64,000 nucleotides of DNA from Peribacillus frigoritolerans (GTDB lineage Bacteria > Bacillota > Bacilli > Bacillales > DSM-1321): contig JAUPFL010000002.1 in assembly GCA_030562215.1 (NCBI GenBank), positions 372,001 through 436,000 of the forward strand. The letters are read 5' to 3'. Below the pieces are notes generated by a model. The model searched no databases, was not told the origin of the DNA, and was given only the letters and a program-made list of their open reading frames with translations. How positions within the stretch are numbered: position 1 is the stretch's first letter; every line of letters starts with the position of its first letter. Of this stretch, positions 1-9,354 are shown piece after piece. Made by a program: the position numbers and the translations under genes.

Positions 1-2
1 GG

Positions 3-503
3 TTAGGACTGGCGATGGCGTTGTTGTCAGAGCCTGAATTTCTTATTTTGGATGAACCGATAAACGGCTTAGATCCAATGGGAGTAGTCGAAATCCGTGA
101 GTTGCTATTAAAGTTAAACCGTGAGAAAGGAATTACGATTCTTATTTCCAGTCATATCTTAAGCGAATTGAATTTATTGGCAACTCATTATGGAATCATT
201 CACGATGGGAAATTATTAGAGGAGTTAACAGCGAAAGATTTACAAGAAAAATGTCAGCATTATTTACACATAAAAGTAGACAAGCCACATCAAGGAGTAG
301 CAGTGCTGGAAGAAGAATTAGGTACGAAAGAATTTGAAGTAATGCCTGATGGAATCATCAAATTATATAAGTATGTAGGTGAACCAGGCCTTGTTTCTAC
401 AACATTAGCAGCGAATGGGGCAGTGATTGAGCAGTTTATGCCAATGGGTGAAGATTTAGAAGAATACTTTACAAAGCTTATTGGGGGCGGCAACGATGAA
501 TAA
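3..503 (+). CDS. ABC transporter ATP-binding protein, bacitracin/lantibiotic type (5' end outside window)
   Basis: This is the C-terminal part of an ABC ATPase; the frame is open to the window edge, so Walker A and most of the signature are missing. The first residues (LGLAMALL) are the end of the signature region. Walker B with catalytic Glu (LILDEP), the D-loop (NGLDPMG) and the switch His (ISSHILSE) follow in order. The roughly 80-residue C-terminal extension is typical of BcrA-like ATPases. The stop overlaps the start of the permease gene, so the two are translationally coupled. A role in export of, or immunity to, a peptide antibiotic is a family-level inference. Confidence 0.88.
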   Translation, partial: LGLAMALLSEPEFLILDEPINGLDPMGVVEIRELLLKLNREKGITILISSHILSELNLLATHYGIIHDGKLLEELTAKDLQEKCQHYLHIKVDKPHQGVAVLEEELGTKEFEVMPDGIIKLYKYVGEPGLVSTTLAANGAVIEQFMPMGEDLEEYFTKLIGGGNDE

Positions 504-1254
504 TCTTATAAAAGCGGAATTGTATAAGCTAAAACATGATCGCTCCTTCTGGGCTATTACATTAACCATTATATTAATAGGAATTCTTGCTCCCAGTGAG
601 ATGCTAGTTAGGGGTACTAGTGGAGAGATGAAAGGAATAGACGTTGTGATAGCGTTTGTTAATCAGAATGAACTTGTATTGAAATATGCCCCGTGTATTT
701 TGGCTGGATTTTTTATTTCAAGTGATTATTCAACAGGTGTGATGAAAAATATGATATCCGGTGGAAATAAAAGAATGGAAATCGTTCTTGCAAAACTGTC
801 AGTCTTCACGATCGGTGCAATCATTATTTCTATCTTATTCCCACTTGTCCTTTGGATAGTGTCCACTGTATTTTTTGGATCAGGGTCGCATTTATTCCCT
901 AATATGTCTGTAGTGGAAAGTATTGTTCCAATGATCGGATTACTTGCTTTGTATGGGGCGGCATTTGCTTCGTTTATGACACTCATAGGACTCATCTTTA
1001 CAGATAGTGGAAAGACCATTTCGTTTTTATTTGTGTTCACTTTCGGACTGGAGGTTGCATTTTCAATATTCTCGAAAAACTCCCCCATCATTCAAACGAT
1101 ATATGATCATAGCATCATTAAATTAACAAAAGATATCCCTACTGCCATACTTGAACAAACAGAGTTATTTACGATGCTTATTGTTCCAATTTTAACTTTT
1201 GCCGTATGTGCAATAGGATGCTGCTTTGTATTTTCCCGCAAAGAAATCAAGTAA
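496..1254 (+). CDS. ABC-2 type permease, partner of the upstream ATPase
   Basis: This is a 252-residue polytopic membrane protein with about six hydrophobic segments, the layout of BcrB-like or lantibiotic-immunity permeases. The ATG at 496 is preferred over the upstream TTG at 481 because a GGGGGCGG ribosome-binding site precedes it and it overlaps the ATPase stop. The N-terminus (NNLIKAELYKLKHDRSFW) is the cytoplasmic amphipathic segment usual in this family. With the ATPase before it and the histidine kinase behind it, the gene forms a bacitracin-type transport and sensing module. The substrate cannot be read from the sequence. Confidence 0.88.
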   Translation: MNNLIKAELYKLKHDRSFWAITLTIILIGILAPSEMLVRGTSGEMKGIDVVIAFVNQNELVLKYAPCILAGFFISSDYSTGVMKNMISGGNKRMEIVLAKLSVFTIGAIIISILFPLVLWIVSTVFFGSGSHLFPNMSVVESIVPMIGLLALYGAAFASFMTLIGLIFTDSGKTISFLFVFTFGLEVAFSIFSKNSPIIQTIYDHSIIKLTKDIPTAILEQTELFTMLIVPILTFAVCAIGCCFVFSRKEIK

Positions 1255-1271
1255 GAAAAAAGGGGAGGCAA

Positions 1272-2291
1272 ATGATCCATTTAACAGCACTATGTATGTT
1301 CATAGCGATTGTTTTTCTCTTCCGGCTTTTTTCCATGAAGCGAGAAATGAAAAGAATGACGAAACAGCTTCAAGCTTATCGTTATCGATATACAGAAAAG
1401 AAATTGGATATTGAATATTTTGATCGGGATATCGAAAAACTGGCGGTGGAAATCAATGGCTATTTTGATTCCATGATGGAGATGAAGGTGGAACAAAAGC
1501 GAACGGAAGAGACATTGAAGCAGGCGATTGCCAATATGTCGCATGATTTGCGAACGCCACTAACTTCCATTTTAGGTTATATTCAGCTGTTGGAAGATGA
1601 GCACTTAACTATAGAAGAAAGAGCAGAGTATATTGGAATTGTCAAAAGGCGAACGAAAAGATTACAAGATTTGCTCAATGAATTTTTCGAATTATCTATA
1701 GTGGAATCCATGGACTATGAGCTGCAGTTTCAAACATTCCATCTTAATCAGAGTATTTGGGAAGTGCTCATGAACTACTATGATGCGTTTCATGAGCGAC
1801 AGTTACAAGTGGATATCGACATGCCTGATGAAGAGATAATGTTATATGCAGATCCATCGGCAGTAATAAGAGTTGTTGAAAATTTAGTGAGTAATGTTCT
1901 TAAACATGCAAGTGGTGCGGTAGAGATATCATTAAAGGAAGAATCATCTTCCATTGTCTTTACTATTCGTAACAAAACAGATGTGATGACTGAACAAGAT
2001 GTTGAGAGAATCTTTGATAGGTTTTATACAGGGGATACAGCAAGAACTAAAAAAGGAATGGGACTAGGGTTATCCATTGCAAAAAGTTTAATGAAAAAAA
2101 TGAATGGTGAGCTTTTTGCCACTCTAAAAAATCATCAATTTATCATGACCTGTCAATGGAAAAAAGAACGTAATCATGTTCTGTTTTCAGATCGAAAAAG
2201 CCCCGAAACTTTATCCGGGGCTTTTTTGACTTGCTATTTAGGCACTCACTGTCCGTTTCCGGGATGGACCTTCTTTTTATGTGATACATAG
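1272..2291 (+). CDS. Sensor histidine kinase (3' end frame-shifted)
   Basis: The start at 1272 follows an AGGGGAGG site 18 bases after the permease stop. An N-terminal membrane helix leads to a coiled linker, a HisKA box (ANMSHDLRTPLTSILGYI, His as phosphoacceptor), an N box (VVENLVSNVLKHA) and a G box (GMGLGLS). Only one clear membrane helix is visible, so the stimulus may come through the neighbouring transporter. The frame runs through a rho-independent terminator and into the convergent gene. One extra A in the A6 run at 2160-2165 would end the protein at TAA 2171, just before the terminator, so the listed C-terminus is probably wrong. No response regulator gene lies downstream; it may precede the window. 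Confidence 0.85.
   Translation: MIHLTALCMFIAIVFLFRLFSMKREMKRMTKQLQAYRYRYTEKKLDIEYFDRDIEKLAVEINGYFDSMMEMKVEQKRTEETLKQAIANMSHDLRTPLTSILGYIQLLEDEHLTIEERAEYIGIVKRRTKRLQDLLNEFFELSIVESMDYELQFQTFHLNQSIWEVLMNYYDAFHERQLQVDIDMPDEEIMLYADPSAVIRVVENLVSNVLKHASGAVEISLKEESSSIVFTIRNKTDVMTEQDVERIFDRFYTGDTARTKKGMGLGLSIAKSLMKKMNGELFATLKNHQFIMTCQWKKERNHVLFSDRKSPETLSGAFLTCYLGTHCPFPGWTFFLCDT
2195..2227 (+). terminator. Rho-independent terminator of the ABC/kinase operon
   Basis: The stem AAAAAGCCCCG pairs with CGGGGCTTTTTT across a loop of about 10 nt and ends in a T run. It lies between convergent genes and probably works in both directions. Confidence 0.85.
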
Positions 2292-3217
2292 CTATGCAGG
2301 ATCATTCCCATGATGACGATAAAGATGCCAAACCACGATAACGGAGAAGGAATCGGTAAAGATAGGAATAGTAATTCACCAGCAAGGGCAAAAAGGACTT
2401 CCATCGATTGTGTAGCTTCAACTGAAGCTAATTTCTGCATATTTCCGCGTACCAAATCGGTCGCCTTGAAAAAAAGGACCGTGGCGATGACTCCAGAAAA
2501 TAGTGCCACCAAAAGGGATTGAAAACTCTGCATCTTCGTCGGCGCACCTACTGTGAAGAAACCGTACAAGGAAAGCAAAAACCAGAATGGCAGACTCGCC
2601 AAAGTCATTCCCAAAACCCGCTGATAAGCATCCAAACGTCCTTCGGATACTTCCATCATTTTGCGATTTCCCAAAGGGTATGCAAACGAAGCGATGACGA
2701 TTGGAATAACTCCCAGCCAAAGATTGGCCATTGAAATGTGTTTGGTATGTTCCAGTTGCATCAGGATGATCCCAAGCAGAATGATCATGGACATGAGGAG
2801 GCCTTTCACGGAAACCTTTCCTCTTTGCCTTTCGATCCCATCTTTCGTTTGGACATTTTCAAAAAACAGCGGCGCAAGTAAAGCACCTGAAATGATCGTG
2901 ATTTGCCAAGTGCCGGCGATCAGCCAGCCAGGTGAGTAGGCGGACGCAAAGCATAAAGGAGCATAAAATAACCCAAATCCGACAAAACTCCAAAGCAGCC
3001 AAGGACCCGGCTTTTCTCTCATCACTTGTAAAAGGGGACGCAGGTTTTTTCTGCTCAATACGATACACAACAGAAATGGCACCATAAAGATATAACGCAG
3101 CGAAGCACTCCAAATCCAACTTCCGCCAGACAACTCCATGGCCTGATTTAATACAAACGTAAATGCAAAAAAGAAAGCAGAACAAATACCTATTATTATC
3201 GGACGCAATTGACTCAC
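2246..3217 (-). CDS. EmrE-type multidrug resistance efflux transporter (DMT superfamily)
   Basis: This 323-residue membrane protein has about ten hydrophobic segments and the two-fold EamA/DMT layout. It matches the Bacillus multidrug resistance efflux transporter family, recognisable from the first helix (SAFFFAFTFVLNQAMELSGG) and the SASLRYIFMVPFLL segment. Its 3' end overlaps the frame-shifted end of the convergent kinase gene. It has no operon partner. Substrates are unknown. Confidence 0.82.
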   Translation of the reverse strand: MSQLRPIIIGICSAFFFAFTFVLNQAMELSGGSWIWSASLRYIFMVPFLLCIVLSRKNLRPLLQVMREKPGPWLLWSFVGFGLFYAPLCFASAYSPGWLIAGTWQITIISGALLAPLFFENVQTKDGIERQRGKVSVKGLLMSMIILLGIILMQLEHTKHISMANLWLGVIPIVIASFAYPLGNRKMMEVSEGRLDAYQRVLGMTLASLPFWFLLSLYGFFTVGAPTKMQSFQSLLVALFSGVIATVLFFKATDLVRGNMQKLASVEATQSMEVLFALAGELLFLSLPIPSPLSWFGIFIVIMGMILHSYVSHKKKVHPGNGQ

Positions 3218-3709
3218 CTCAATCTGTTTTATGAGTCAGTAAGACTCTGGAAGGATGGCAATCGTTTCGGCTTTCTGAAAAAATTTCAGATATATCCACT
3301 GTTTCAAAAGCGGAATGAATTTTCGGAATATTATAAGCGATCAATTTAAATTGTCCTTCAAAAGCAAAAGAAAATCAACAGGATTCTTTTAGGCTCGTGA
3401 AATTCATTCTCCATGATTCGACATGAAATGAAAAGAATGCTTGTTGGAATTGAATGTAGGCGTTTCCATTTTAATATTCAAATTAACAATATGTACCAAC
3501 TAAATGAGCGAGAAACGTTGTCATGACGCGTGTTATGAAGGAATTACTAATGTTTTATATAAAAATCATATAGAGGCAGATAATATATGAAGATACGAGA
3601 ATTGACGAATATGGTAGGTAGTGGTATCTTAATAGAAGTGCAAATAATGTCGAATGGTGACGAAATAAATAAATGCAACATTCGCAAGAAAGTTAGTGGG
3701 GTAAATTAA
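3218..3709 (+). promoter_or_regulatory. abrB upstream region with putative Spo0A boxes
   Basis: This 490-bp region has no gene. It carries three forward matches to the 0A-box core TGNCGAA: TGACGAA at 3603-3609, TGTCGAA at 3648-3654 and TGACGAA at 3658-3664. A reverse-strand match lies at 3417-3423. The last two forward boxes sit 10 bp apart, one DNA turn, and close to the start codon, as in the Spo0A-repressed abrB promoter of B. subtilis. I could not assign a clear -35/-10 pair. Confidence 0.6.
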
Positions 3710-3994
3710 ATGAAATCTACAGGTATTGTACGTAAAGTTGACGAATTAGGGCGGGTAGTCATTCCAATTGAACTACGCCGAACATTAGGAATTAATGAGA
3801 AAGACGCTCTAGAGATTTATGTAGAACAAGAGCGCATCATCCTTCAAAAATATAAACCAAACATGACTTGTCAGGTTACGGGTGAAGTTTCCGATGACAA
3901 TATGAAACTTGCTGAAGGTAAATTAATACTTAGCCCTGAAGGTGCCGAACTTCTAATTAAAGAAATTCAAGCCAGCATGGCATCTGCTAAATAA
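3710..3994 (+). CDS. abrB: Transition-state regulator AbrB
   Basis: The protein has 94 residues. Its N-terminal swapped-hairpin DNA-binding domain (STGIVRKVDELGRVVIPIEL) is nearly identical to B. subtilis AbrB, including the arginines that contact DNA. The C-terminal half (KYKPNMTCQVTGEVSDDN) also follows AbrB more closely than its paralogue Abh. AbrB represses post-exponential functions and is itself switched off by Spo0A~P; the tandem 0A-like boxes just upstream support this identity. The gene is monocistronic with its own terminator. Confidence 0.93.
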   Translation: MKSTGIVRKVDELGRVVIPIELRRTLGINEKDALEIYVEQERIILQKYKPNMTCQVTGEVSDDNMKLAEGKLILSPEGAELLIKEIQASMASAK

Positions 3995-4020
3995 TTGATA
4001 TACTAGATAAATAGCATCCA

Positions 4021-4054
4021 AGTGTAGGGAAGGTTTTCCCTACACTTTTTTTTT
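4021..4054 (+). terminator. abrB terminator
   Basis: The stem AGTGTAGGGA pairs perfectly with TCCCTACACT across a six-base loop and is followed by eight or more T residues. Confidence 0.92.
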
Positions 4055-4055
4055 A

Positions 4056-4493
4056 TTAAATGGTGAAATAATAAAAATGATTCGTTTCACGGGCGAAACC
4101 AATCTTTTCATAAAGTTTCTGTGCTTTTACATTATCCTTGCCTGTCTCCAGTGAAACCCCTTTAGCACCTGTTTCGCGTGCAAAAGCGATGGCCGCGTTC
4201 AATAACTCCTCGCCAAAACCCTTTTTGCGGGCGGACTCCTTCACGAATAAATCATTCAATACCCATGACCGCATCATACTCACAGACGAAAAAGAAGGAT
4301 ATAATTGTACAAAACCAATTGGATTTCCTTCATCAAAGGCCATAAAAACCACAGACTCCCCATTTGTCAGCCTTTCCCTTAAAAACTCCCTTGCACGACC
4401 GAGATCAGAGGTTTGCTTATAAAACACTCTGTATAAATCAAAAAGTTCCGTCAGTGATTCCAGCTCATGTAATGTTGCCTTCTGTATGCTCAT
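4056..4493 (-). CDS. GNAT family N-acetyltransferase
   Basis: This 145-residue single-domain protein has the GNAT acetyl-CoA loop (RKKGFGEELLNAAIAFA, an RxxGxG/A-type motif) in the second half and the usual C-terminal motif (NVKAQKLYEKIGF). The acceptor substrate is unknown. It is transcribed alone, towards the abrB terminator. Confidence 0.88.
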   Translation of the reverse strand: MSIQKATLHELESLTELFDLYRVFYKQTSDLGRAREFLRERLTNGESVVFMAFDEGNPIGFVQLYPSFSSVSMMRSWVLNDLFVKESARKKGFGEELLNAAIAFARETGAKGVSLETGKDNVKAQKLYEKIGFARETNHFYYFTI

Positions 4494-4576
4494 AAATGGA
4501 CCCCCAAATGTTAGAATACTCTAAATTTACCATTTAATCATGCAATCCGACAATTCCGGGCTACATTTTCCAGTCC

Positions 4577-4619
4577 AAAAAACCAGGATGGAGCTCAAAA
4601 GGCACCATCCTGGTTTTTT
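4577..4619 (-). terminator. Terminator beyond the ger operon and repeat array
   Basis: An 11-bp perfect stem (AACCAGGATGG with CCATCCTGGTT) is flanked by A runs on the left and T runs on the right, so it can act in either direction. Read on the minus strand it closes the ger operon after the 21-bp array. Confidence 0.85.
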
Positions 4620-4699
4620 CAACATGTAGAGGGCTATTAAACCTGAGATTAACAGCAACCCCATGGGATAGAAGCGTTTATCCATGGATGCAGCAACAA

Positions 4700-4813
4700 A
4701 CTCACATTTAAGGCGTTTACTCGTGAGTTTGAAGCAAATACTCGTGAATTTGGGTGATTTACTCGTGAAAATGGAACAAATACTCGTGAATTAAGCCGAT
4801 TTACTCGTGAATC
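4700..4813 (-). repeat. 21-bp-period array A (five units)
   Basis: Five copies of ACTCGTGA begin at 4719, 4740, 4761, 4782 and 4803, exactly 21 bp apart. Read on the minus strand each unit is TTCACGAGTAWW followed by 8-9 variable bases. The sequence between units is not conserved. The array lies between the gerC stop and the terminator at 4577-4619. The same unit recurs at 34.8 kb in the same relation to transcription. No product or protein partner is evident. Confidence 0.9.
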
Positions 4814-4870
4814 TAACATTACAAATAATATTGGGCACTACAAATTCCAAACCAAATCCTCTTTTCTTCA

Positions 4871-6016
4871 TTACTGCAGTGGTTTGGCTTCTAAAGCACC
4901 TGTGTTAAGGATATGTACCTTTACGTTTATATCATGTATTGAATTCTTATCTAAATAATCCTTAGGCTCTTTTATCTGATTCTTTTGCCAGTATTTTGTT
5001 TCTTTGATATAAAGGGTTTTGCCTAGGTTTAAAGGGTCTGCGTTCTTTTGGAGCCCTGTTTTAAACGTTGATAGGATTTCCTTTTTTATTTGGCTTTCGA
5101 ATTTACGTTTTATTTTCCCGATATCGATTTGGGTATCAAGCCCCAGTATTTTGCCGGATACGTCAATTTCAATATCGAATTTGTACTTGCCATCCTTGAG
5201 AACAGGTTTTACTTTATGAGCCGGATGGGAAAAAGAGGCATAGATGTCTTGCTTATTCATGGTGATGTTCACTGGAGTTTTGTTGGTCCTTTTAGTGAAC
5301 CAGCGTACACCGCTCAGTTCTTTTTCAGAGAACCAGGGCTGGGACACTTTATTGTAAATGGTAAATGCACCATCCATATAGAGGCTTTTTCGCTTTTTAT
5401 CTTTTTCCTTCCAAACTTTATCGTTCCAGGAAATGGAGGGTAATATGGTTGTAGATGCTTTTTCCTGCTGGGAAGAATAATACCTTTGGACCGTAATGGG
5501 TTGGATGAATGATCTAATCCGGTATACATCATCCGGAAAATATAATGTCGTGTATAAAGGTGACAAATTAAAAAAGCCGTTAATGGAGAAAAGCTGTTCC
5601 ATGGAATTTTTTGTGGCAAAGATATTGGCTGAGTATCTGAGTAATTGGTTTCTGTATATATAATCCACTATTTCTGCGCTTTGCCGGTTCAAAACATTTT
5701 CACTGATTACAAATGTGGATACATGCCCTATATAGAGAGACTGTTGAGTATTGCGCATTAGTTTATTAATGGCGATCGAAATGGACCGTCCTTTTTGTTT
5801 CCCTACATATACGGGAGGGGCTTGCGTCGGCTTTGCCTCCGTTTTAGCTACCGCAGCGAAGTCTACAAGTTGGGTATAAACTATGTATTCCCCATCTTTG
5901 AAATCTATCCCGATGGCCGTTATATAATGAAAGTCCTGGATCGTTTTTTCATCCCAACAGCCTGAAAGTAATAGGATTAAATGTAGGGTCAACCAAATTT
6001 TACAGATGCGGAACAT
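4871..6016 (-). CDS. Ger(x)C spore germination lipoprotein
   Basis: The protein is the C subunit of a GerA-type germinant receptor. The start at 6016 gives a lipoprotein signal peptide with lipobox (LILLLSGC), and an AAAGGGG site precedes it; an in-frame ATG at 6046 would overlap the A gene and bury the signal. The mature N-terminus (WDEKTIQDFHYITAIGIDF) is the family hallmark (WD.+.I....GID). The length of about 381 residues is normal. It is attached to the spore inner membrane with the A and B subunits. It is third in the order B-A-C. Confidence 0.9.
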   Translation of the reverse strand: MFRICKIWLTLHLILLLSGCWDEKTIQDFHYITAIGIDFKDGEYIVYTQLVDFAAVAKTEAKPTQAPPVYVGKQKGRSISIAINKLMRNTQQSLYIGHVSTFVISENVLNRQSAEIVDYIYRNQLLRYSANIFATKNSMEQLFSINGFFNLSPLYTTLYFPDDVYRIRSFIQPITVQRYYSSQQEKASTTILPSISWNDKVWKEKDKKRKSLYMDGAFTIYNKVSQPWFSEKELSGVRWFTKRTNKTPVNITMNKQDIYASFSHPAHKVKPVLKDGKYKFDIEIDVSGKILGLDTQIDIGKIKRKFESQIKKEILSTFKTGLQKNADPLNLGKTLYIKETKYWQKNQIKEPKDYLDKNSIHDINVKVHILNTGALEAKPLQ

Positions 6017-6020
6017 GGCC

Positions 6021-7505
6021 TTACTGCCCCTTTCTGGTCTTATCATTAGCTGCCATGGATCGTTTGCTCAAGGAATTCCATGGCACCTTTATGAATGAAT
6101 ACAGGATTTTTGTGATCCTTGGCGGGTTCATTCCGCCAATATATGAAACCCCGAATGAATCAAGCCTGGATAGTAAAGTGACAATGGAAAGGAAACCGAT
6201 TATCAAGCCGTAGATTCCATAAATGCAGCTTAGTAACAGCACAAACATTCGCAGAACGGTAACGGCACCTGTTAAAGACTGGTTTACAAGTGTATAAGAT
6301 GCAACTGAGGTTACGGCAGTGACCACAAGCATGGTTTGTGAAGTCAGTCCAGCCCTTATCGCCGCATCACCGACAATTAGACCTCCTACAACGGCAACTG
6401 TCTGCCCAACCGCTTTAGGTAACCTGACCCCGGATTCACGGAATAATTCAAATAAAACGAGCATGAGAATGAATTCCATCGTGGCAGATAAGGGAAGTCC
6501 CAGCCTTGAAAGGGTTATGGTGGCTAGTAACGGGAACGGCACCTGTTCAATATTGAAAGCGGAAAGGGATATCCAAAACCCCGGCAATAAAACGGTAATG
6601 CCAAGCCCCATAAAGCGAAGAAGTCGCTCAAGGCTTACAAATAGATAAGGAAGATTCGAATCTTCTGCGGTTTTTATTTGCAATAGTAAGGTAGAAGGGG
6701 CCACGATTATCGTTGGCATGCCGTCCACGATTAGTATGAATCTTCCTTGATTGAGTGCTTCTACTACAAAATCAGGGCGACTCGTATAATGAGTGAGTGG
6801 AAATATACTATATTTACTGTTAGTGATCAATTCCTCCAATTGTTGGCTGCTCACCAATATATCTATATCAAGGGAGTTGATTTTCGATCTTACATTTTTA
6901 ATGAGTTCTTTATTGATGATGTCATCCATGTACATCAGTCCGACTTTCGTTTGACTGCGCCTGCCAACGATAAAGTCTTCATAGGCGAGCGATTTTGTTT
7001 TTAGCCGCTTTCTGATTAAAGCAGTATTGGTGGATATGTCTTCGACAAACCCATCTCTTGGACCTCTTACCGAGACCTCAAAAGAAGACTCCTCGGGCTG
7101 CCGGTTCGGCACGTTGGACAATTCTATTGAAAATAACTGTTGGACTGAGGGTATGAATAATAAGGCATACCCAGAGAAAATCAGTTGTTGGACGCTATTG
7201 AATTCACTATCGATGGTTACTTTCCTGAGGTCTATCAAGGGTTTTAGCTTGTTGATTGATTCTTCAGCATCGATTCTCTCACCCAACTCCATCATTTTGT
7301 TTAACTTTTCCAAAATACCCTCGTTTAGTAAACTGATGTCTGCCATACCCGAGCAATAAAAAATAAGGACAGGAATGGGTCTTTCGGTTTCTCCGATATA
7401 AATTGTGTCAAACATGATATCTGAGCTTGAACTGAATAACTCCCGAAATGTCTCCTCCGTTAATTCTGAGAGGGGTGGCTCATTTTTGGATCGTTTCATT
7501 CGCAT
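6021..7505 (-). CDS. GerA-family spore germination protein (A subunit)
   Basis: This 494-residue protein has a soluble N-terminal domain of about 240 residues, then five or more membrane helices and a short cytoplasmic tail. The start ATG 7505 lies 8 nt after AAGGAGGG. Recognisable family segments are VRGPRDGFVEDISTNTALIR and the LP..VGQTVAVVGGLIVGDAA region. It forms the core of the germinant receptor. It overlaps the B-subunit gene by about 26 bp and precedes the C gene by a few bases, so it is tightly coupled. The germinant is unknown. Confidence 0.92.
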   Translation of the reverse strand: MRMKRSKNEPPLSELTEETFRELFSSSSDIMFDTIYIGETERPIPVLIFYCSGMADISLLNEGILEKLNKMMELGERIDAEESINKLKPLIDLRKVTIDSEFNSVQQLIFSGYALLFIPSVQQLFSIELSNVPNRQPEESSFEVSVRGPRDGFVEDISTNTALIRKRLKTKSLAYEDFIVGRRSQTKVGLMYMDDIINKELIKNVRSKINSLDIDILVSSQQLEELITNSKYSIFPLTHYTSRPDFVVEALNQGRFILIVDGMPTIIVAPSTLLLQIKTAEDSNLPYLFVSLERLLRFMGLGITVLLPGFWISLSAFNIEQVPFPLLATITLSRLGLPLSATMEFILMLVLFELFRESGVRLPKAVGQTVAVVGGLIVGDAAIRAGLTSQTMLVVTAVTSVASYTLVNQSLTGAVTVLRMFVLLLSCIYGIYGLIIGFLSIVTLLSRLDSFGVSYIGGMNPPRITKILYSFIKVPWNSLSKRSMAANDKTRKGQ

Positions 7506-8579
7506 GTTGCTTACCCTCCTTAGATCTGATGAAAGTGCCGATAAACAAAAAGGCGGACAGAAGTAACAGGAAATAAAAAGCGCCAGGATAGTAGAATGTC
7601 TGGCTTACATGCAAGAACTTGAAATTACTGAATGGTACGATGGAGATGACGACCATAAGAAAGCCTACAGCGAAAAGAATTCCAAGCTTCATATTATTAG
7701 TTTTTCCTTTAAAGACTTCCATTATTAAGAATAACGCCAGTGAAACGCGGATATAGGCACCAGCAAGCCATTGGTAAATGGAAAAGAAGTCTGTATGTTC
7801 AATATATTTACCAATTGTCAGCAGACGCCATTGTTCATAGGCGGGGTACCTCATGGCTTCGGCTAAGTTCGGCCCGAATTCGGCGAGTGCTGCTGTTAAT
7901 GGGCCAAGAAGTAAAAACATTAGTCCGAGGCATAAGAATACTAATACCTTTAGATTGAGCTGATCCGAAAGTTTTTCTTGAAAAAAACGATTAAAATCAG
8001 TTCGGCAAGGCCATAACCAGAATATTGAAGGGTTTTAATGCCATGAAAATAGCCATTCTCGAAAAGGGGAAGGAGGTGGCTGTAGTCTTTTGTCGGTATA
8101 TTTCCTGTCGCAACGAAAATGCCAAGAATTACGACAATCGGCAATAATACAGAAGAGCAAATGGCTATGGAACGCATGCCCGAATGGGCAAGAAAAATGC
8201 ATAGCAGCGTAAACGGAATGATAATCGCTAAACTTGGGGTTTCAAAAAGAAAGCTTGTAGTTATCCAATCAATCGTTTCCTTTGTAGTGGCCAAAACAAG
8301 GCTGATCAGATAAATCACGATAAAGAATAAAGCGATATTTTTAATGTGTTTTCCAAATCTATTTTCAAGCCAATCCGTCAGGGATTGATTATCCATATTC
8401 TTGATTATTCTCGATAATATGTAGACCCAAATCGGTATCAATCCAATATTTAGGCTAGAAAAAAACCAAGCATCCCTTCCGCCAGTGGATAGGAGGAAAG
8501 GGATCAAAATAACGTGATTAAGAAGGCCGATTGATAAAAAGAAGATGCTAAGGGTTTGTATCGAACTGATTTTCTTCAA
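7480..8579 (-). CDS. Ger(x)B germination permease (B subunit), one frameshift
   Basis: This is a ten-helix APC-type permease subunit, the likely germinant-binding component. Two open frames join at a seven-base A run (7981-7987, plus strand); changing it by one base gives a continuous protein (IVFFQEKLSDQLNLKVLVF...). I prefer the TTG start at 8579, which follows GGGGATAGG on the coding strand; the frame is open to an ATG at 8633 with no visible ribosome-binding site. It is first in the gerBAC operon. Confidence 0.85.
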
Positions 8580-8814
8580 GGTGATCCTATCCCCATTTCC
8601 ATTGTTTAAAGATTGGATTGATGCACATGCCATTCATTTGTTTATGGTTGCTAAATGTGGAAATAGTATACGTGCTAATGATATGGATTAAATTTCCTGA
8701 TGGTTAATGATAAGCCAGGAGAGCAAAGCAAAGTATACCTGCAAAAAGGATTTGTCTTAATCGATAAAGAATATATATAGATGCATTTTTTATTGATCAT
8801 CAGGGGGAATGAAG

Positions 8815-9333
8815 ATGGATTTAAGATACCCGATTGGAAAGTTTCAGTTTGACGGGGAAATTACTAGTGCTGTAGCCGAGGGGTGGCTCAACGAGATTGA
8901 AGCTTTGCCTCGGATGCTGCGTGAAGCGGTAGGTAACATGGATGATGAAAAGCTTGATACGGCTTATCGGCCTGGAGGATGGACGGTCCGCCAGGTGGTG
9001 CATCATGTGGCTGATAGTCATATGAATGCGTATATTCGCTTCAAATTGGCCCTTACGGAAGAAAGTCCTGTCATTAAACCGTACGAGGAGGGGCAATGGG
9101 CTGAGCTGCCTGATTATGGTTTACCGATTGAAGTTTCTCTATCACTGCTCGAAAGTATACATATCCGAATGTATAAACTTTTATCGGGCCTTCATGCGGA
9201 TGACCTAAGCCGAACATTCATCCATCCTGATTCAGGAAAGGTGACTGTCGGTGAAAATATAGGCATTTATGCTTGGCACGGACGACATCATCTGGCTCAT
9301 ATTACTTCTTTATCAAAGCGCCAGGGATGGTGA
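8815..9333 (+). CDS. yfiT: DinB-superfamily bacillithiol transferase, YfiT/BstA-like
   Basis: This roughly 172-residue four-helix DinB-fold protein is very close to B. subtilis YfiT/BstA. The metal-binding histidines are visible in [16 protein letters not shown] and in the C-terminal HGRHHLAHI. The ATG at 8815 has a GGGGG site 7 nt upstream; the ATG at 8809 would be too close. YfiT-like enzymes conjugate bacillithiol to electrophiles; this is a family inference. It probably starts a run of three small genes. Confidence 0.87.
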   Translation: MDLRYPIGKFQFDGEITSAVAEGWLNEIEALPRMLREAVGNMDDEKLDTAYRPGGWTVRQVVHHVADSHMNAYIRFKLALTEESPVIKPYEEGQWAELPDYGLPIEVSLSLLESIHIRMYKLLSGLHADDLSRTFIHPDSGKVTVGENIGIYAWHGRHHLAHITSLSKRQGW

Positions 9334-9354
9334 ATATGAAAGGTTGTGATTACT

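Noticed and set aside
4700..4813. CRISPR array
   Set aside because: Repeat core is about 12 bp with 8-9 bp spacers and an exact 21-bp period; no cas genes anywhere in the window.
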